A model generated the notes under the pieces. It saw only the letters and a program-made list of their open reading frames with translations, was not told where the DNA came from and ran no database searches. 64,000 nt of DNA from positions 62,001 through 126,000 of the forward strand of contig JANEZZ010000739.1 of assembly GCA_026122225.1 (NCBI GenBank), read 5' to 3'. The stretch is from Heloderma charlesbogerti (Eukaryota; Chordata; Lepidosauria; Squamata; Helodermatidae). Shown piece by piece: positions 33,783 through 45,400 of this stretch. Numbering within the stretch: the first letter of the stretch is position 1; each line of letters opens with the position of its first letter. Made by a program: the position numbers and the translations under genes.

Positions 33783-34681
33783 ACATGGATGACTGTTTCA
33801 AATGCCCAGAAGATCAGTATCTAAACAAGGATCACAATCACTGTCTTCCTAAGATGCCAAACTTCCTGTCTTATCAAGAACCTTTGGGAATTGCTTTCGT
33901 TTTCCTGGCTCTCTTTTTCTCTCTGATCACAGCTTTGGTGATAGGAATCTTCATTAACCACAGGAACACCCCAATTGTCAGAGCCAACAACCAGAACCTC
34001 ACCTACTCTCTGCTCATCTCTCTCTTCCTCTGCTTCCTCTGCTCTCTGCTTTTCATTGGCCAACCTCACACAGTGACGTGCTGTCTACGACAAACCTCTT
34101 TTGGCATCATCTTCTCAATGGCTGTTTCTTCTGTGCTGGCAAAAACCATCATGGTAGTTCTGGCTTTCATGGACACCAAGCCAGGGAGCAGGATGAGGAA
34201 ATGGGTGGGGACAAGATTGGCAAATGCTGTTGTTCTTTCCGGATCCTTTATTCAAGTCGGGATTTGTGGTGTGTGGCTCTGTATTGCTCCTCCATTCCCA
34301 GACCTCTACACTCATTCTCTGTCTGAGGAAACGGTGGTAGAATGTAATGAAGGGTCGCCCATCATGTTTTACTGTGTTCTTGGGTACATGGGATTCATGG
34401 CTCTTACAAGCTTCATTGTGGCTTTCTTTGCTAGGCGCTTGCCCAGCACTTTCAATGAAGCCAAGTTCATCACTTTCAGCTTATTGCTGTTTTGCAGTGT
34501 GTGGGTCTCTTTTGTCCCAACTTACCTAGGCACAAAGGGGAAATACATGGTGGCTGTGGAGGTTTTCTCCATCCTGGCTTCTAGTGCTGGACTACTGATG
34601 TGTATCTTTTGTCCCAAATGTTACATAATTGTAGTAAGGCCTGAACTGAACCTTAAGGAGCAGCTAATAAAAAGAAATTAA
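33783..34681 (+). CDS. Gene 3 exon 6: seven-helix domain
   Basis: 899 bp, 298 residues from the first Met to LIKRN. Intact helices. Differences from gene 1 include DQYLNKD for DQYPNKD, FINHRN for FIKHRN and FMDTKPG for FMATKPG. At about 95% or more it resembles the beta exons far better than the surrounding introns do. Confidence 0.92.
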
Positions 34682-34798
34682 CAGGAGTTGTAAGGATCGT
34701 CTAGTGTTGTATTATTGTAAAGCCATTTTGTTAATCTGGATGCAAATGCAAGAAGGAAAAATTTGACACTTCATAAACCTTTGGCATTTTCTTTGTGT

Positions 34799-34804
34799 AA
34801 TAAA
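34799..34804 (+). promoter_or_regulatory. Candidate poly(A) signal of gene 3
   Basis: AATAAA 118 bases after the stop, matching 1981-1986 in unit I. Confidence 0.55.
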
Positions 34805-35703
34805 TTAATTGCTTTTCTGCAACAACAATACAAATCCACTCATGTCTGTTTTTTCATACCACACTGCAGGAATATATCCTTCTGTCTCACTTTTGGGGTT
34901 CTTGGATCTAGATAGGATAATTTGTCTGATCTTCTCAGCATCTGCATCTAATTACATCTCAGTCCCTTAGCAATAACGAACAATGAAAAAAGAAAGATTT
35001 AATGAAGTGACTAAAATCCAAATAAGACCTATATATGCTAGTAATAAAGTGCACATACTGATGACTAAACAAAAGACATTTAATAGATTATATATAACAA
35101 AGTCATAATAAGTAAGTAAAATGAGTGAAGGAATGTAGTGCATGATCTGGAAGGAAAGATACACTAGCAGAAGGAAATAAGCAGAATTCCTGCTAAGATA
35201 AAGTTGATGGTTACCACTAGAAATATTTTGCTGATAATTGGCCAGGCATGAAATGGATGGCGGTTTTGGGAAATATGAAAATCTTCAAAATATTTAGGGA
35301 CTTACTACTGGTAGCAAGCACAGTGGTCTTTTTACTTTAAAAAGAATTTTTTTTCAGTACCACTGGCTCTTCTCCCTGGTCCATGACTGGAAGGGACATA
35401 AAGTAGAACAGTGCTCCCAGCTCCTTTTGCGTTTCGCTTCCTGGTACTTTTCTGCTGCCACCAGGTGAAAATCTTTATTTTCCATATCTGCCTCCATCAA
35501 ACAGCCTTAAAATCCTCTGGGTCCCCAGAAACCACGTTAAGGTCGTGTGGGAGTTAGTTGCTAGGCATGGGATGGGAAATCCAGAAGGAAAGGAGACCAC
35601 AAAATATAAGTTAACAAATTAAGTTTTCTAAACGTGTTTTAATAACAGGATAGATACAATAAACCATAAAAACCAAAGCATAAGAATGTAAGAATAAGAA
35701 AAT
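34805..35703 (+). other. Intergenic, gene 3 to BovB
   Basis: Collinear with 1987-2893. No gene. Ends with the BovB target gaataagaaaat (35692-35703). Confidence 0.65.
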
Positions 35704-38700
35704 GTTGTTGTTCAGTTGTTAAGTCGTGTCCGACTCTTTGTGACCCCATGGACCATAGCATGCCAGGCCTTCCTGTCCTCCGCTCTCTCCCAGAGTGTGC
35801 TCAAGTTCATATTCATTGCATCAATGATGCTATCTAGCCATCTCATCCTCTGCCGTCCCCTTCTCCTTTTGCCTTTAATCTTTCCCAGCATCAGGGTCTT
35901 TTCCAGTGACTTTTCTCTTCGCATTAGGTGGCCAAAATATTTGAGCTTCAGCTTCAGTATCTGTACTTCCAATGAGCACTCAGGGTTGATTTCCTTTAGG
36001 ATGGACTGATCTGACCTCCTTGCAAGTCCAGGGGACTCGTAAGAGTCTTCTCCAGCACCACAGTTCGAAAGCATCAATCCTTTGGCGCTCAGCCTTCCTT
36101 ATAGTCCAGCAATCACAGCCATACATTACTACTGGGGAAACCTTAGCTTTGCTTAGATGGACCTTTGTCGGCAAGGTCATGTCTCTGCTTCTTACTATGC
36201 TGTCTAGGTTGGCCATAGCTTTCCTCCCAAGGAGCAAGCGTCTTTTAATTTCATGGCTACAGTCACCGTCTGTGGTGATCTTGGAGCCCAAGAAAATAAA
36301 ATCTGTCACTGCTTCCAATTCTTCCCCTTCTATATGCCAGGAAGTGATGGGGCCAGATGCCATGATCTTAGTTTTTTTAATGTTGAGTTTCAAACCAGCT
36401 TTTGCACTCTCCACTTTCACCCTCAACAAGAGGCTCTTTAGATCCTCTTCGCTTTCTGCCATTAGGGTGGTATCGTCTGCGTATCTGAGGTTGTTGATCA
36501 TTCTCCCGGCAATCTTAATTCCGACCTGTGATTCATCCAACCCGGCATTTCTCATGATGTACTCTGCATGTAAGTTAAATAAGCAGGGCGACAATATGCA
36601 GCCTTGTTGTACTTCTTTCCCAATTTTGAACCAATCGGTTGTTCCATGTGTGGTTCTTACTGTTGCTTCTTGACCCTCATACAGGTTTCTCAGGAGACAG
36701 GTAAGGTGGTCTGGTACTCGCATCTCTTTAAGAATTTGCCACAGTTTGTTGTGATCCACACAATCAAAGGCTTTAGCGTAGTCAATGAAGCAGAAATAGA
36801 TGCTTTTCTGGAATTCTCTTGCTTTCTCCATGATCCAGCGAATGTTGGCGATTTGATCTCTAGTTCCTCTGCCTCTTCGAAACCCCGCTTGTACTTCCAG
36901 TAGTTCTCGGTTCGCATACTGCTGAAGCCTAGCTTGTAGGATTTTGAGCATAACCTTGCTGGCATGTGAAATGAGCACAGTTTGAACACTCTTTGGCATT
37001 GCCCTTCTTTGGAATTGGAATGTAAACTGACCTTTTCCAGTCTTGTGGCCACTGTTGAGTGTTCCAAATTTGTTGACATATTGAGTGCAGCACTTTAACA
37101 GCATCATCTTGTAGGATTTTAAATAGCTCAGTTGGAATACTGTCATCTCCGCTAGCTTTATTGTTACTAATGCTTCCTAAGGCCCACTTGACTTCACTCT
37201 CGAGGATGTCCGGCTCAAGTTCAGTGACCGCACTATCATGGCTATCAGGGACATTCAGATCTTTCCTGTATAGTTCTTCTGTGTATTCTTGCCACCTCTT
37301 CTTAATCTCATCTGCTTCTGTTAGGTCCCTGCCTTCTTTGTCCTTTATCATGTCCATCTTTGTACAAAACGTTCCCTTGAGATCTCCGATTTTCTTGAAA
37401 AGATCTCTAGTCTTTCCCATTCTATTGTTTTCCTTGATTTTGCATTGTTCATTTAAGAAGGCCTTCTTTTCTCTCCTTGCTATTCTCTGGAACTCTGCAT
37501 TCAGTTGGATATATCTTCCCCTTTCTCCTGTGCTTTTCACTTCCCTTCTTTCCTCAGCTACTTGTAAAGCCTCATCAGACAGCCACTTGGCTTTCTTGCA
37601 TTTCTTTTTCTTTGGGATGGATTGACTTGCTGCCTCCTGAACAATGTTATAGACCATAGTTCCTCAGGCACTCTGTCTATCAGGTCTAATCCCTTAGATC
37701 TATTCCTCACCTCCACTGTATATTCATAAGGGATATGATTTAGGTCATACCTGAATGGTTTAGTGGTTTTCCCTATGTTCTTCAATTTAAGCCGGAATTT
37801 TGCAACAAGAAGCTCATGATCTGAGCCACAGTCAGCTCCAGGTCTTGTTTTTACTGACTGTATAGAGCTTCTCCATCTTTGGCTGCAAAGGACATAATCA
37901 ATCTGATTTCGATATTGACCATCTGGTGATGTCCATGTGTAGAGTCGCCTCTTGTGCTGTTGGAAAAGAGTGTTTGCTATGATCAGCATGTTCTCTTGGC
38001 AAAACTCTATTAGCCTTTTCCTGCTTCATTTTGTACACCAAGGCCATGCTTGCCTGTTATCCTGGTTAATTCTTGACTTCCTACTTTAGCATTCCAATCC
38101 CCCTATGATGGAGAGTAGGGATGTACGAAACTCACCTTTTCGCAGAATCTTTCACAGTGGGGGGGGCGCTCCGTCCCTCCCCCCGGAATCCTCGACAGGG
38201 AGGGAGGTGATCCAGTCCTCCCCCCTGGAATTCTCGACAGCTGGCTTCGCTCCGCAGCCAGGCCATGGAGCAGCCGGCCAGGGCTGTCCGCAGCTGGATT
38301 TCCGGCCACGGACAGGCTGCTGCGGATGCAAATGGTGGCCACCATAGCGGCCGCCATTTGCATCTAGCCAGGCAGCCGTGATAGGCTACATAAGAATTTA
38401 CATAGTCTATCACAGCTAACCCCCCCCCCAAAAAAAACACCAGCGTGCACAAATGGCAGCGGCTACGGCGGCCGCCATTTGCGTTCTCTATTTTTCGCCG
38501 ATTTATCTTACATAAATATTTACGTAAGATAAAACGGCGAAAAATAGGGAACGCAAATGGCGGCGGCTAAGGCGAAAAATAGGGAATGCAAATGGCGGCC
38601 GCTGTAGCCGCCGCCATTTGCGTCCGCTGGGGTTTGGGGGGGGTTAGCTGTGATAGGCTACGTAAATCCTTACGTAGCCTATCATGGCTGCAAGGATGGC

Positions 38701-39740
38701 AAGGGTGGCGGCAGCAGCCCAGCCGTGGCCAGCCAAGAGACCAGCCGTCGGAGCTGCCACCGCCGCCGCCGGAACCGCCACCGCCACCTCCAAATCCATC
38801 GCATCCACCCCAGGTAAGTGCCGTCCCGGGGGGATTCCGCAGGGGGGCGAGGGGGCAGGAGGCCATTCCGCCATGGATTCCGGGGGAGGGCAGATTCTAA
38901 AGAATCCGACCTCACTGGAATTCATGGCGGAATTGTCTGCCATCCCTAATGAAGAGGACATCTTTTTTTAGTGTTAGTTCTAGAAGGTGTTGTAGGTCTT
39001 CCTAGAACCCATTAACCTCAGCTTCTTCAGCCTCAGTGGTTGGGGCATAGACTTGAATTACTGTGATGTTGAATGGTTTGCCTTGGATTTGTACTGAGAT
39101 CATTCTATCGTTTTTGAGATTGTACCCCAGTACTGCTTTTCCCACCCTTTTATTGACTATGAGTGCTACTCCATTTCTTCTAAGAGATTCTTGCCAACAG
39201 TAGTAGATATAATGGTCACCTGAATTAAACTCGCCCATGCTTGTCCATTTTAGTTCGCTGATTCCCAAGATGTCGATGTTCAATCTTGCCATCTCATGTT
39301 TGACCACCTCCAGCTTACCTTGATTCATTGATCTGACATTCCAGGTTCCTAAACAATATTGTTCTTTACAGCATCAGACTTTCTTTTCACCACCAGACAC
39401 ATCCACAGCTGAGTGTTCTTTCAGCTTTGGCCCAGCCACTTCACACTTTCTGGTGCTACTTGGAAATACCCTCTGCTCTTCCCCAGTAGTATATTGGACA
39501 CCTTCTGACCTGAGGGGCTCATCTTCCGGTGTCATCTCTTTTAGCCTTGTGATACATTCCATGGGGTTTTCTTGGCAAGAATACTGGAGTGGGTTGCCAT
39601 TTCCTTCTCCAGTGGACCGCATTTTGTCAGAACTCTCTGCCATGACCTGTCCATCTTGGGTGGCCCTGCACGGCATAGCTTATGGCTTCACTGAGTTACA
39701 CAAGCCCCTTCGCCACAACAAGGCAGTGATCCATGAAGGG
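35704..39740 (-). mobile_element. Full-length BovB (RTE) LINE
   Basis: 4037 bp on the minus strand, about 3.2 kb once the nested MITE (38116-38948) is discounted, the usual full BovB length. The 12-bp target duplication gaataagaaaat lies at 35692-35703 and 39741-39752; unit I shows the single site. The 5' end is at 39740, the 3' tail at 35704 (gttgttgttcag on the plus strand). The endonuclease is at 39328-39002 and 37989-37558 (NQIDYVLCSQRW), the reverse transcriptase at 37146-35980 with FIDYAKAFDCVDH and LRYADDTTLMAE, and the C-terminus at 36077-35712. Several frameshifts and the MITE break the ORF, so it is inactive. Confidence 0.95.
38116..38948. mobile_element. Palindromic MITE nested in BovB
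   Basis: 833 bp, TAGGGATG to CATCCCTA, with 8-bp duplication atggagag/atgaagag. It has two gataggctac-type palindromes (38380-38411, 38652-38683) and a third kind of core, ttatcttac...gtaagataa inside cgccg/cggcg arms (38497-38539). It splits the BovB endonuclease frame. Confidence 0.82.
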
Positions 39741-39752
39741 GAATAAGAAAAT

Positions 39753-40932
39753 AACCAGGATTAAATACATCCAGCTATTCCCGCTAGATTGTCCCTATTT
39801 CATCCAAGTTCTCCCTGGTCATATCTTATTGTCAGAGTTCTCAGCTTTCCTAGGAGTTTTCTTTCTTTATCTTTTTCTGTGAGGTAACCCTCCCTCAGGA
39901 CCATCTGCCTCGACTTTGAGACAGTTGTCCTCATTGTCCCACAGGCTTCAGCCCATAAATTCACCAGGTAAAAGAGACACCTGAGATGCCTATTCCCCGT
40001 TACCCAACCAACAGAGGTACCCAGGAAATATGAACCCTATTGGTAGTGCAGAAAGATGAACAAAACATGGGATTTTATAATTAAAAAACAAGCAGATTAA
40101 AATTTATTTAATACAAGAGATGTTATATCTTATAATTAATCAGCTCTCGGTCTTACCCTGCCTACTCTACCCCTTCTAACTCATATACTCACAGCCCCAC
40201 TATCTAGATGTAGCTTAATCAGACCCTAAGGCCCTATCCAACCAACTGTCTGCTCCTGCCTTTTATAAACTCAGTCTCCACACACACACACACACACACA
40301 CAAGCCCCTCCCACCTTTCACTCACTCACTACCAAACAGTTAACCCTAGCTCTACTGAACACAGCAAAAACATATTAATGTTAACATAAATTCCACATGG
40401 CAAGCATTGTGATTTTGTCACAATCCCAACTGGATTGTCCCTATTTTATCTAAGTTCTTCCCATATCTTACTGTCAGAGTTCTCAGCTTTCCTAGTAGCT
40501 TTCTTTCTTTATCTGATTCCATCCAGACTTCCAACTTCTTCTCTCTTCTAACAATCCCTTTTCAGGGCTCCAGTTTATATATGTTAAAGCTAGCCTCTGC
40601 TCTGGTAACTCTGACCAATCAGGAGGGCTCAACTTTGCCTTAAATTCCTTCTGCTGACTTCTTTGCTAACAGAAAATTATTTTTCCTTCAGAGCTGACTT
40701 TTCAGCACCAAAACGCTAAGGCAGAGTCAGAGTCAGAAGGATAAGCAAGACTCCTGGCCTTTAGCTGGACCTCCTGTTCCCTTCCTTGCTCTGTAGATCT
40801 ACTAGCTCCTGCCATCCATTGGCTTCCTGAATTTCTGACCTTTTTGTTTGAGCACACAGAGAAGGAAATTAACCTCATAACATCCAAAAATGGATGCTCT
40901 TTTGTGGCAGTCCTCTTGGCAGTCACCTCCTC
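39753..40932 (+). other. Intergenic
   Basis: Collinear with 2894-4546 minus the unit I MITE. It contains a (CA)n microsatellite at 40277-40302 at the very place of the MITE empty site. Confidence 0.6.
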
Positions 40933-41195
40933 TTGGCAGTCACCAATTAGCAGCCACAGTTTTTTTCCCAGAATGTGAAGACGGTAGAAAGGGAGACGTC
41001 ACGTACTACCATGGACAAGATGGCGCTTGTGGGAGGAACACCTCTGAACCCACCTGGGGGGCAGCATTAGCACAGAGGGGGCTCACATGGGTGTCCCCAT
41101 CCAGCAAGGGTACATGCATGCAAATGCTTGTGTCAGCTGAATTTCAACAGATCACAAGGCCCTGTAACATACAAAACCCTGACCAAGAATCAGAT
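40933..41195 (+). repeat. V2R 3'-flank module, copy 3
   Basis: Unit II counterpart of 4547-4805, with the same 'cacctctgaacccacctggg' landmark. Confidence 0.6.
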
Positions 41196-41420
41196 AATTT
41201 ATGAACAAATTAAAAAGTGCCAGTCCCAGTACAGATCCTTGGGGGACCCCACTATCTATATCCCACCATTGTGAAAAATGTCCATTTATTCTTAATCTTT
41301 GTTTTCTGCTCTTTAATCAGTTACTGACCTATAAGTGGTGTTTCCTCTTATGCCAAGAAACCTCTGGTTGCTCAGGGCCCCAAATGCACCAAAGATGTGA
41401 AATACATAGCCCCCAAATTC
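41196..41420 (-). mobile_element. CR1-like LINE fragment, unit II copy
   Basis: Same VPQGSVLG reverse-transcriptase motif on the minus strand (about 41220-41255) as at 4813-4866. Shared by both units, so older than the duplication. Confidence 0.65.
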
Positions 41421-42190
41421 TTAATTTGACTAGGGTCATATGCAATTTTTTAAATTTAAAACAGGGCTACCCAGTTAAATCACTCCACATGTTCATTTCC
41501 TCCAAATTTTTGGATGTGTGGCCATAAACTATAAACATAAACCATGGACATGCAGGCAAATAGGAGATGTGCCACAACATAATTAAGAAGCATCCTATAT
41601 AATCACAACTAAGCTTCAGCCACAGCAACCTACATGCGCTTATATGATAGGATATCAGTATGTGCATCCCAATGTCAGGAATGATGACAGGACCCAAATA
41701 AAGTAATTCATTTTTTCCTGGCTCCTTAGGCTTGGTGACCACTAATGACTTACAGAAGATTCCACCCATCACTAATTAAGTTGCTGAAAAACATATTTTC
41801 TTTCACGATGACACAAAAATATACATACTTCGGGAAAGTAATTGTGCACTCTGTAATTATCTCAAATGACTGTGGTGAATAATTTGTCTTTCCCAAGCCA
41901 GCATGGATTGCAGAGGCCACCTTATGATCACATAAACAAGTTTGCAAATGTATATAGATTACCCTTGTAACGTTCAGAACTGGGGTTAGGGACTATGGAC
42001 ATGTAGCACTCCATCAATCCTTCTTTGGTATTTCCCATTTAGAGTTTACAGGCCATTTATCAATTTGTCATGAAAGTAAGGAAACGTGACAAGTAGAGTC
42101 ATGCAACCAGGTTGCAGGAAGAGTATCAATGAGTTCAATGGAAATCATGGATTCTGTATTGAAGAATCGTGGTTTAGGAGTTCCCTCAAG
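41421..42190 (+). other. 5' flank of gene 4
   Basis: Collinear with 5061-5802. No promoter element assigned. Confidence 0.5.
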
Positions 42191-42417
42191 ATGCCTGTTT
42201 TCTTTACATTGCTGCTGGTTTTTCTGTGTTTGCTGCCTCTTGCTGAGTCCAAGGCCCACCTTCGTATGAACAACATGAATGATCCCCTTCCTACTGTGCA
42301 TGAATACTATCAGCCAGGAGACCTCATCATTGGTGGGATGGTCTCTCAGCTGTTCTCCATCGCTGACCTTATATCTTTCATGGAACGCCCTAAAACCAAG
42401 CCGCTTGATGAGCCCAT
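42191..42417 (+). CDS. Gene 4 exon 1
   Basis: [20 protein letters not shown] signal peptide, then [13 protein letters not shown]. Donor cccat|gtaagg. By eye about 12 amino-acid changes and 4 synonymous changes separate it from gene 2 exon 1. Confidence 0.9.
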
Positions 42418-45400
42418 GTAAGGAAATATTTTCCGTCATATGCACAAAGCCATGTTACAAGTAATGAAATATCATTTGAGATAGTTCTATCGATTTGTAA
42501 GAATACCACATTCAGAAAGCAATTTATCTGCTTTTTGACAGAAAGAAAGAGTTATCCAAATGCATTTATATATGTATTACCTTTCTGTAGAGCCCAATAA
42601 CCAAAGCCGTCTGGCCAATTGAGAAAAATAAAGATGCCAAAATACTACATTTAGCAGTGGAGGAGGCGACCCAGTGGTTGCTTACAGGATGAGCAGCACA
42701 GGCAAGGAGCAGCGACCTGTGAGGGTGTGCTAGGCCCAGGTGAAAAAAAGCAGCAGCAAGGTCAAGGACAGGCCTGGAGGAACAGCAGTAGCAGCGCCAC
42801 AGCCCCAACCGCTCCAAGCGGAAATGCAAAGGCAACTTTCGGGAGAGGGGGCGGAGCCAGCCCTCATCTGCCGCTCCTCGCAGTGTGCCGCCTGAGGTGG
42901 GCGCGTCACTCTCCGGTGTGTTATAGTGTGTGCACTGGGTGGCTGGGCAGGAGGGACATGCGGAGCTCAGGCAGTGATCCTTGGCACTGGAACTGGAGCG
43001 TAACAAGCATGTCACCATCTGTGAACTGTTCAAGATTGTACTTCAGCAGCCCTGACAAATGCAGGAGCATAACATTGCTACCTTTGAAACTTGGAGTGAA
43101 TCGTTTATTAGCAGTGTGCTTCACTACAGAACTATGAGGTTTGGGCTGAAAACCACTCTGGTCTGAGGTCGTAGTTCATCGCCTCATGCATCCTTCTCTT
43201 TCGGATCCACTCAGTTACTACCCTTTCTATATTAGTTTTTGAATGACACTGTGCCTGATATTCTCTAGTCTTCTCAACCACAGGCATGCCGTTCTATACC
43301 ATATCAGTCACAGGCACCACACCATATCCTCATATTTATATGGTTGAACTTCAGAATTAAGTGGATTTGTTTAAAGTGACATGAGATCCCAGTACGTTGT
43401 CTCAATTTCTGAAACATTATGTCTCTCCTGTCTCTTTATAGTGTTGATGTAATGTACACTTTGATCCTAAAATGATGTTCACAGCTGACCTGAGGCAGGT
43501 ACTTGCCTTGAGGCAGACACTCAAGAGAGCCATAAAGAGTAGATTCAGCTTCTAAATTGTGTAACTGTCATTTCAGTTCAGTGCCAAAGAACTACCAGCA
43601 TGTCCTGGCTTTGGTATTTGCTGTGAAGGAGATCAGTGACACACCAAATATATTACCCAATGTCACCCTGGGGTTCTATATCTATGACAGCTACTTTGAT
43701 GCAAGGCTGACTTATCAGAACACACTGATTCTTCTGTCCACCCGGCACAGGCCTGCTCCCAACTACAACTGTGGCATTCAGAAGAATCTGGTAGCAGTCA
43801 TTGGGGGACTTGATTCCGAAACCTCCTTCCACATAGCCAACATCATAGGCACCTACAAGATTCCACAGGTAAGACTTGGTCATAAGTTAGAGCTCACAGT
43901 TTGACAAATGATTCACCCCTTCCCTGAATTGCAACTGCTTGGGAGGGGAAGGGAAATTGTACATCATTTTGAAGGTGTGGCTGACAGCAAAGCAACGTAT
44001 CCATACATTTTAAAGCATTCCTTCTGCTGCTGCTGTTGTTGTTGTTGCTGTTGTTGTTGACATAAAGCAGGCAGGTCTCATTTATTTTAAAAAGAAAATA
44101 CTAGGCATGGAAACAGCAGGGTTTTATAGTTCTAGAGCATAGCATCTCTCCTTGAAGTCATGTCAATTATGAACTATATATCTGAATTAACTTTTTTTTA
44201 TGGATATGTAGACAGAGAAGACTACCACACTGAAAAGCACCCTAAACCTCTGCCCCCAACAGCATCTCCATAAAAGTATGATTCCCGTTGGGCTGCTGAA
44301 CACAGTAAGATGGAGCACTTATTCACAAGCAATTCATCAACTGTATCTGGGAAAACTCATTAAAATTTAGCAAGCAGTTGACCGTGCAGCTCAAACCTAC
44401 AGTCTATGCCTCCAAAGTAAATGTTATTCTGTTTTTGCTTAGGTCACATATTGCTTCCTTCTTCCAGTGATGAATGATAAAACCAAGTTCCCTTCCATTT
44501 ACCGGATGGTCCCCAAAGAAGAGTATCAGTACACTGGAATTGTCCAGCTACTTCTGCATTTCCAATGGACATGGGTTGGGATCATTGCAATGGATGATGA
44601 CAAAGGGATACATTTCATGCAAACATTGACACCAATGCTTTCCCAGAGTGGCATCTGTGCAGCTTTCACTGAAAGAATGCAACACACGGCTTCTGTGTTT
44701 GATGTTTTCCACCTAATGGGACACATGGAGAACATGGCATCTCTTCTAAATATGACCAATGTCATTATCATAAACGCACATACCCAGACTATGTTTGCTT
44801 TAACTGGATTAATACTTCTGGGAGTAATAGCAGATGTAGATGTGACAGGTATAAGCAAGGTGTGGATTATGACCACTGAATGGGCTTTCACATCAAACAC
44901 ATTTCAGCAGGGGTTAGATTCTCAGGTCTTCCATGGCTCCTTGTCCTTCGCAATTCACTCCAGTGAGGTGTTGGAGTTCCAACATTTCCTTCAGACCCTA
45001 AACCCTCGCTATCCAAAAGGAGATGGTTTTATCGGGGTCTTCTGGGAGCAGGCATTCAAATGTTCCTCTCCAGATTCTAATCTGGGCGAGGAGAACAGAG
45101 AAAGCTGCAGTGGAGCGGAGAAGTTGGAGCACCTTCCTGGGCCATTTTTTGAAATGACCATGACTGGACAAAGCTACAGCATCTACAATGCTGTCCATGC
45201 TGTAGCACATGCCATACATGCCATGTGCTCATCCAGGCCCAAACAAAGAGAAAGGTGTGACCTTCCAAATTTGCATCACTGGCAGTGGCAGGTAATATCT
45301 CTCACCAATGCAACCAACTGTATTAATATGAGACAGCTAATGTGTTCAAGAGCATTGCTTAGAGAAAGCACTTATGTCTACAGATAACCTTTCCTTGAAA

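Larger units (their letters stand above)
29629..34681 (+). pseudogene. V2R gene 3 (alpha), exons 4-6 only
   Basis: Exons 29629-29856, 32001-32127 and 33783-34681 form the C-terminal half of a V2R, open in frame throughout. No exons 1-3 were found between gene 2 and exon 4, where LINEs and LTRs fill the space. The exon 4 donor is GC rather than GT (cag|gcggga). Exon 5 carries two offsetting one-base indels. Most likely a 5'-truncated pseudogene. The alternative is that exon 3 of gene 2 can splice to these exons, since the phases are compatible. The well-kept exon 6 is the main argument for the latter, though gene conversion would explain it too. Confidence 0.75.

Noticed and set aside
35980..37146. 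388-residue reverse transcriptase frame as a host gene
   Set aside because: It is BovB ORF2, flanked by BovB ends and a target-site duplication.
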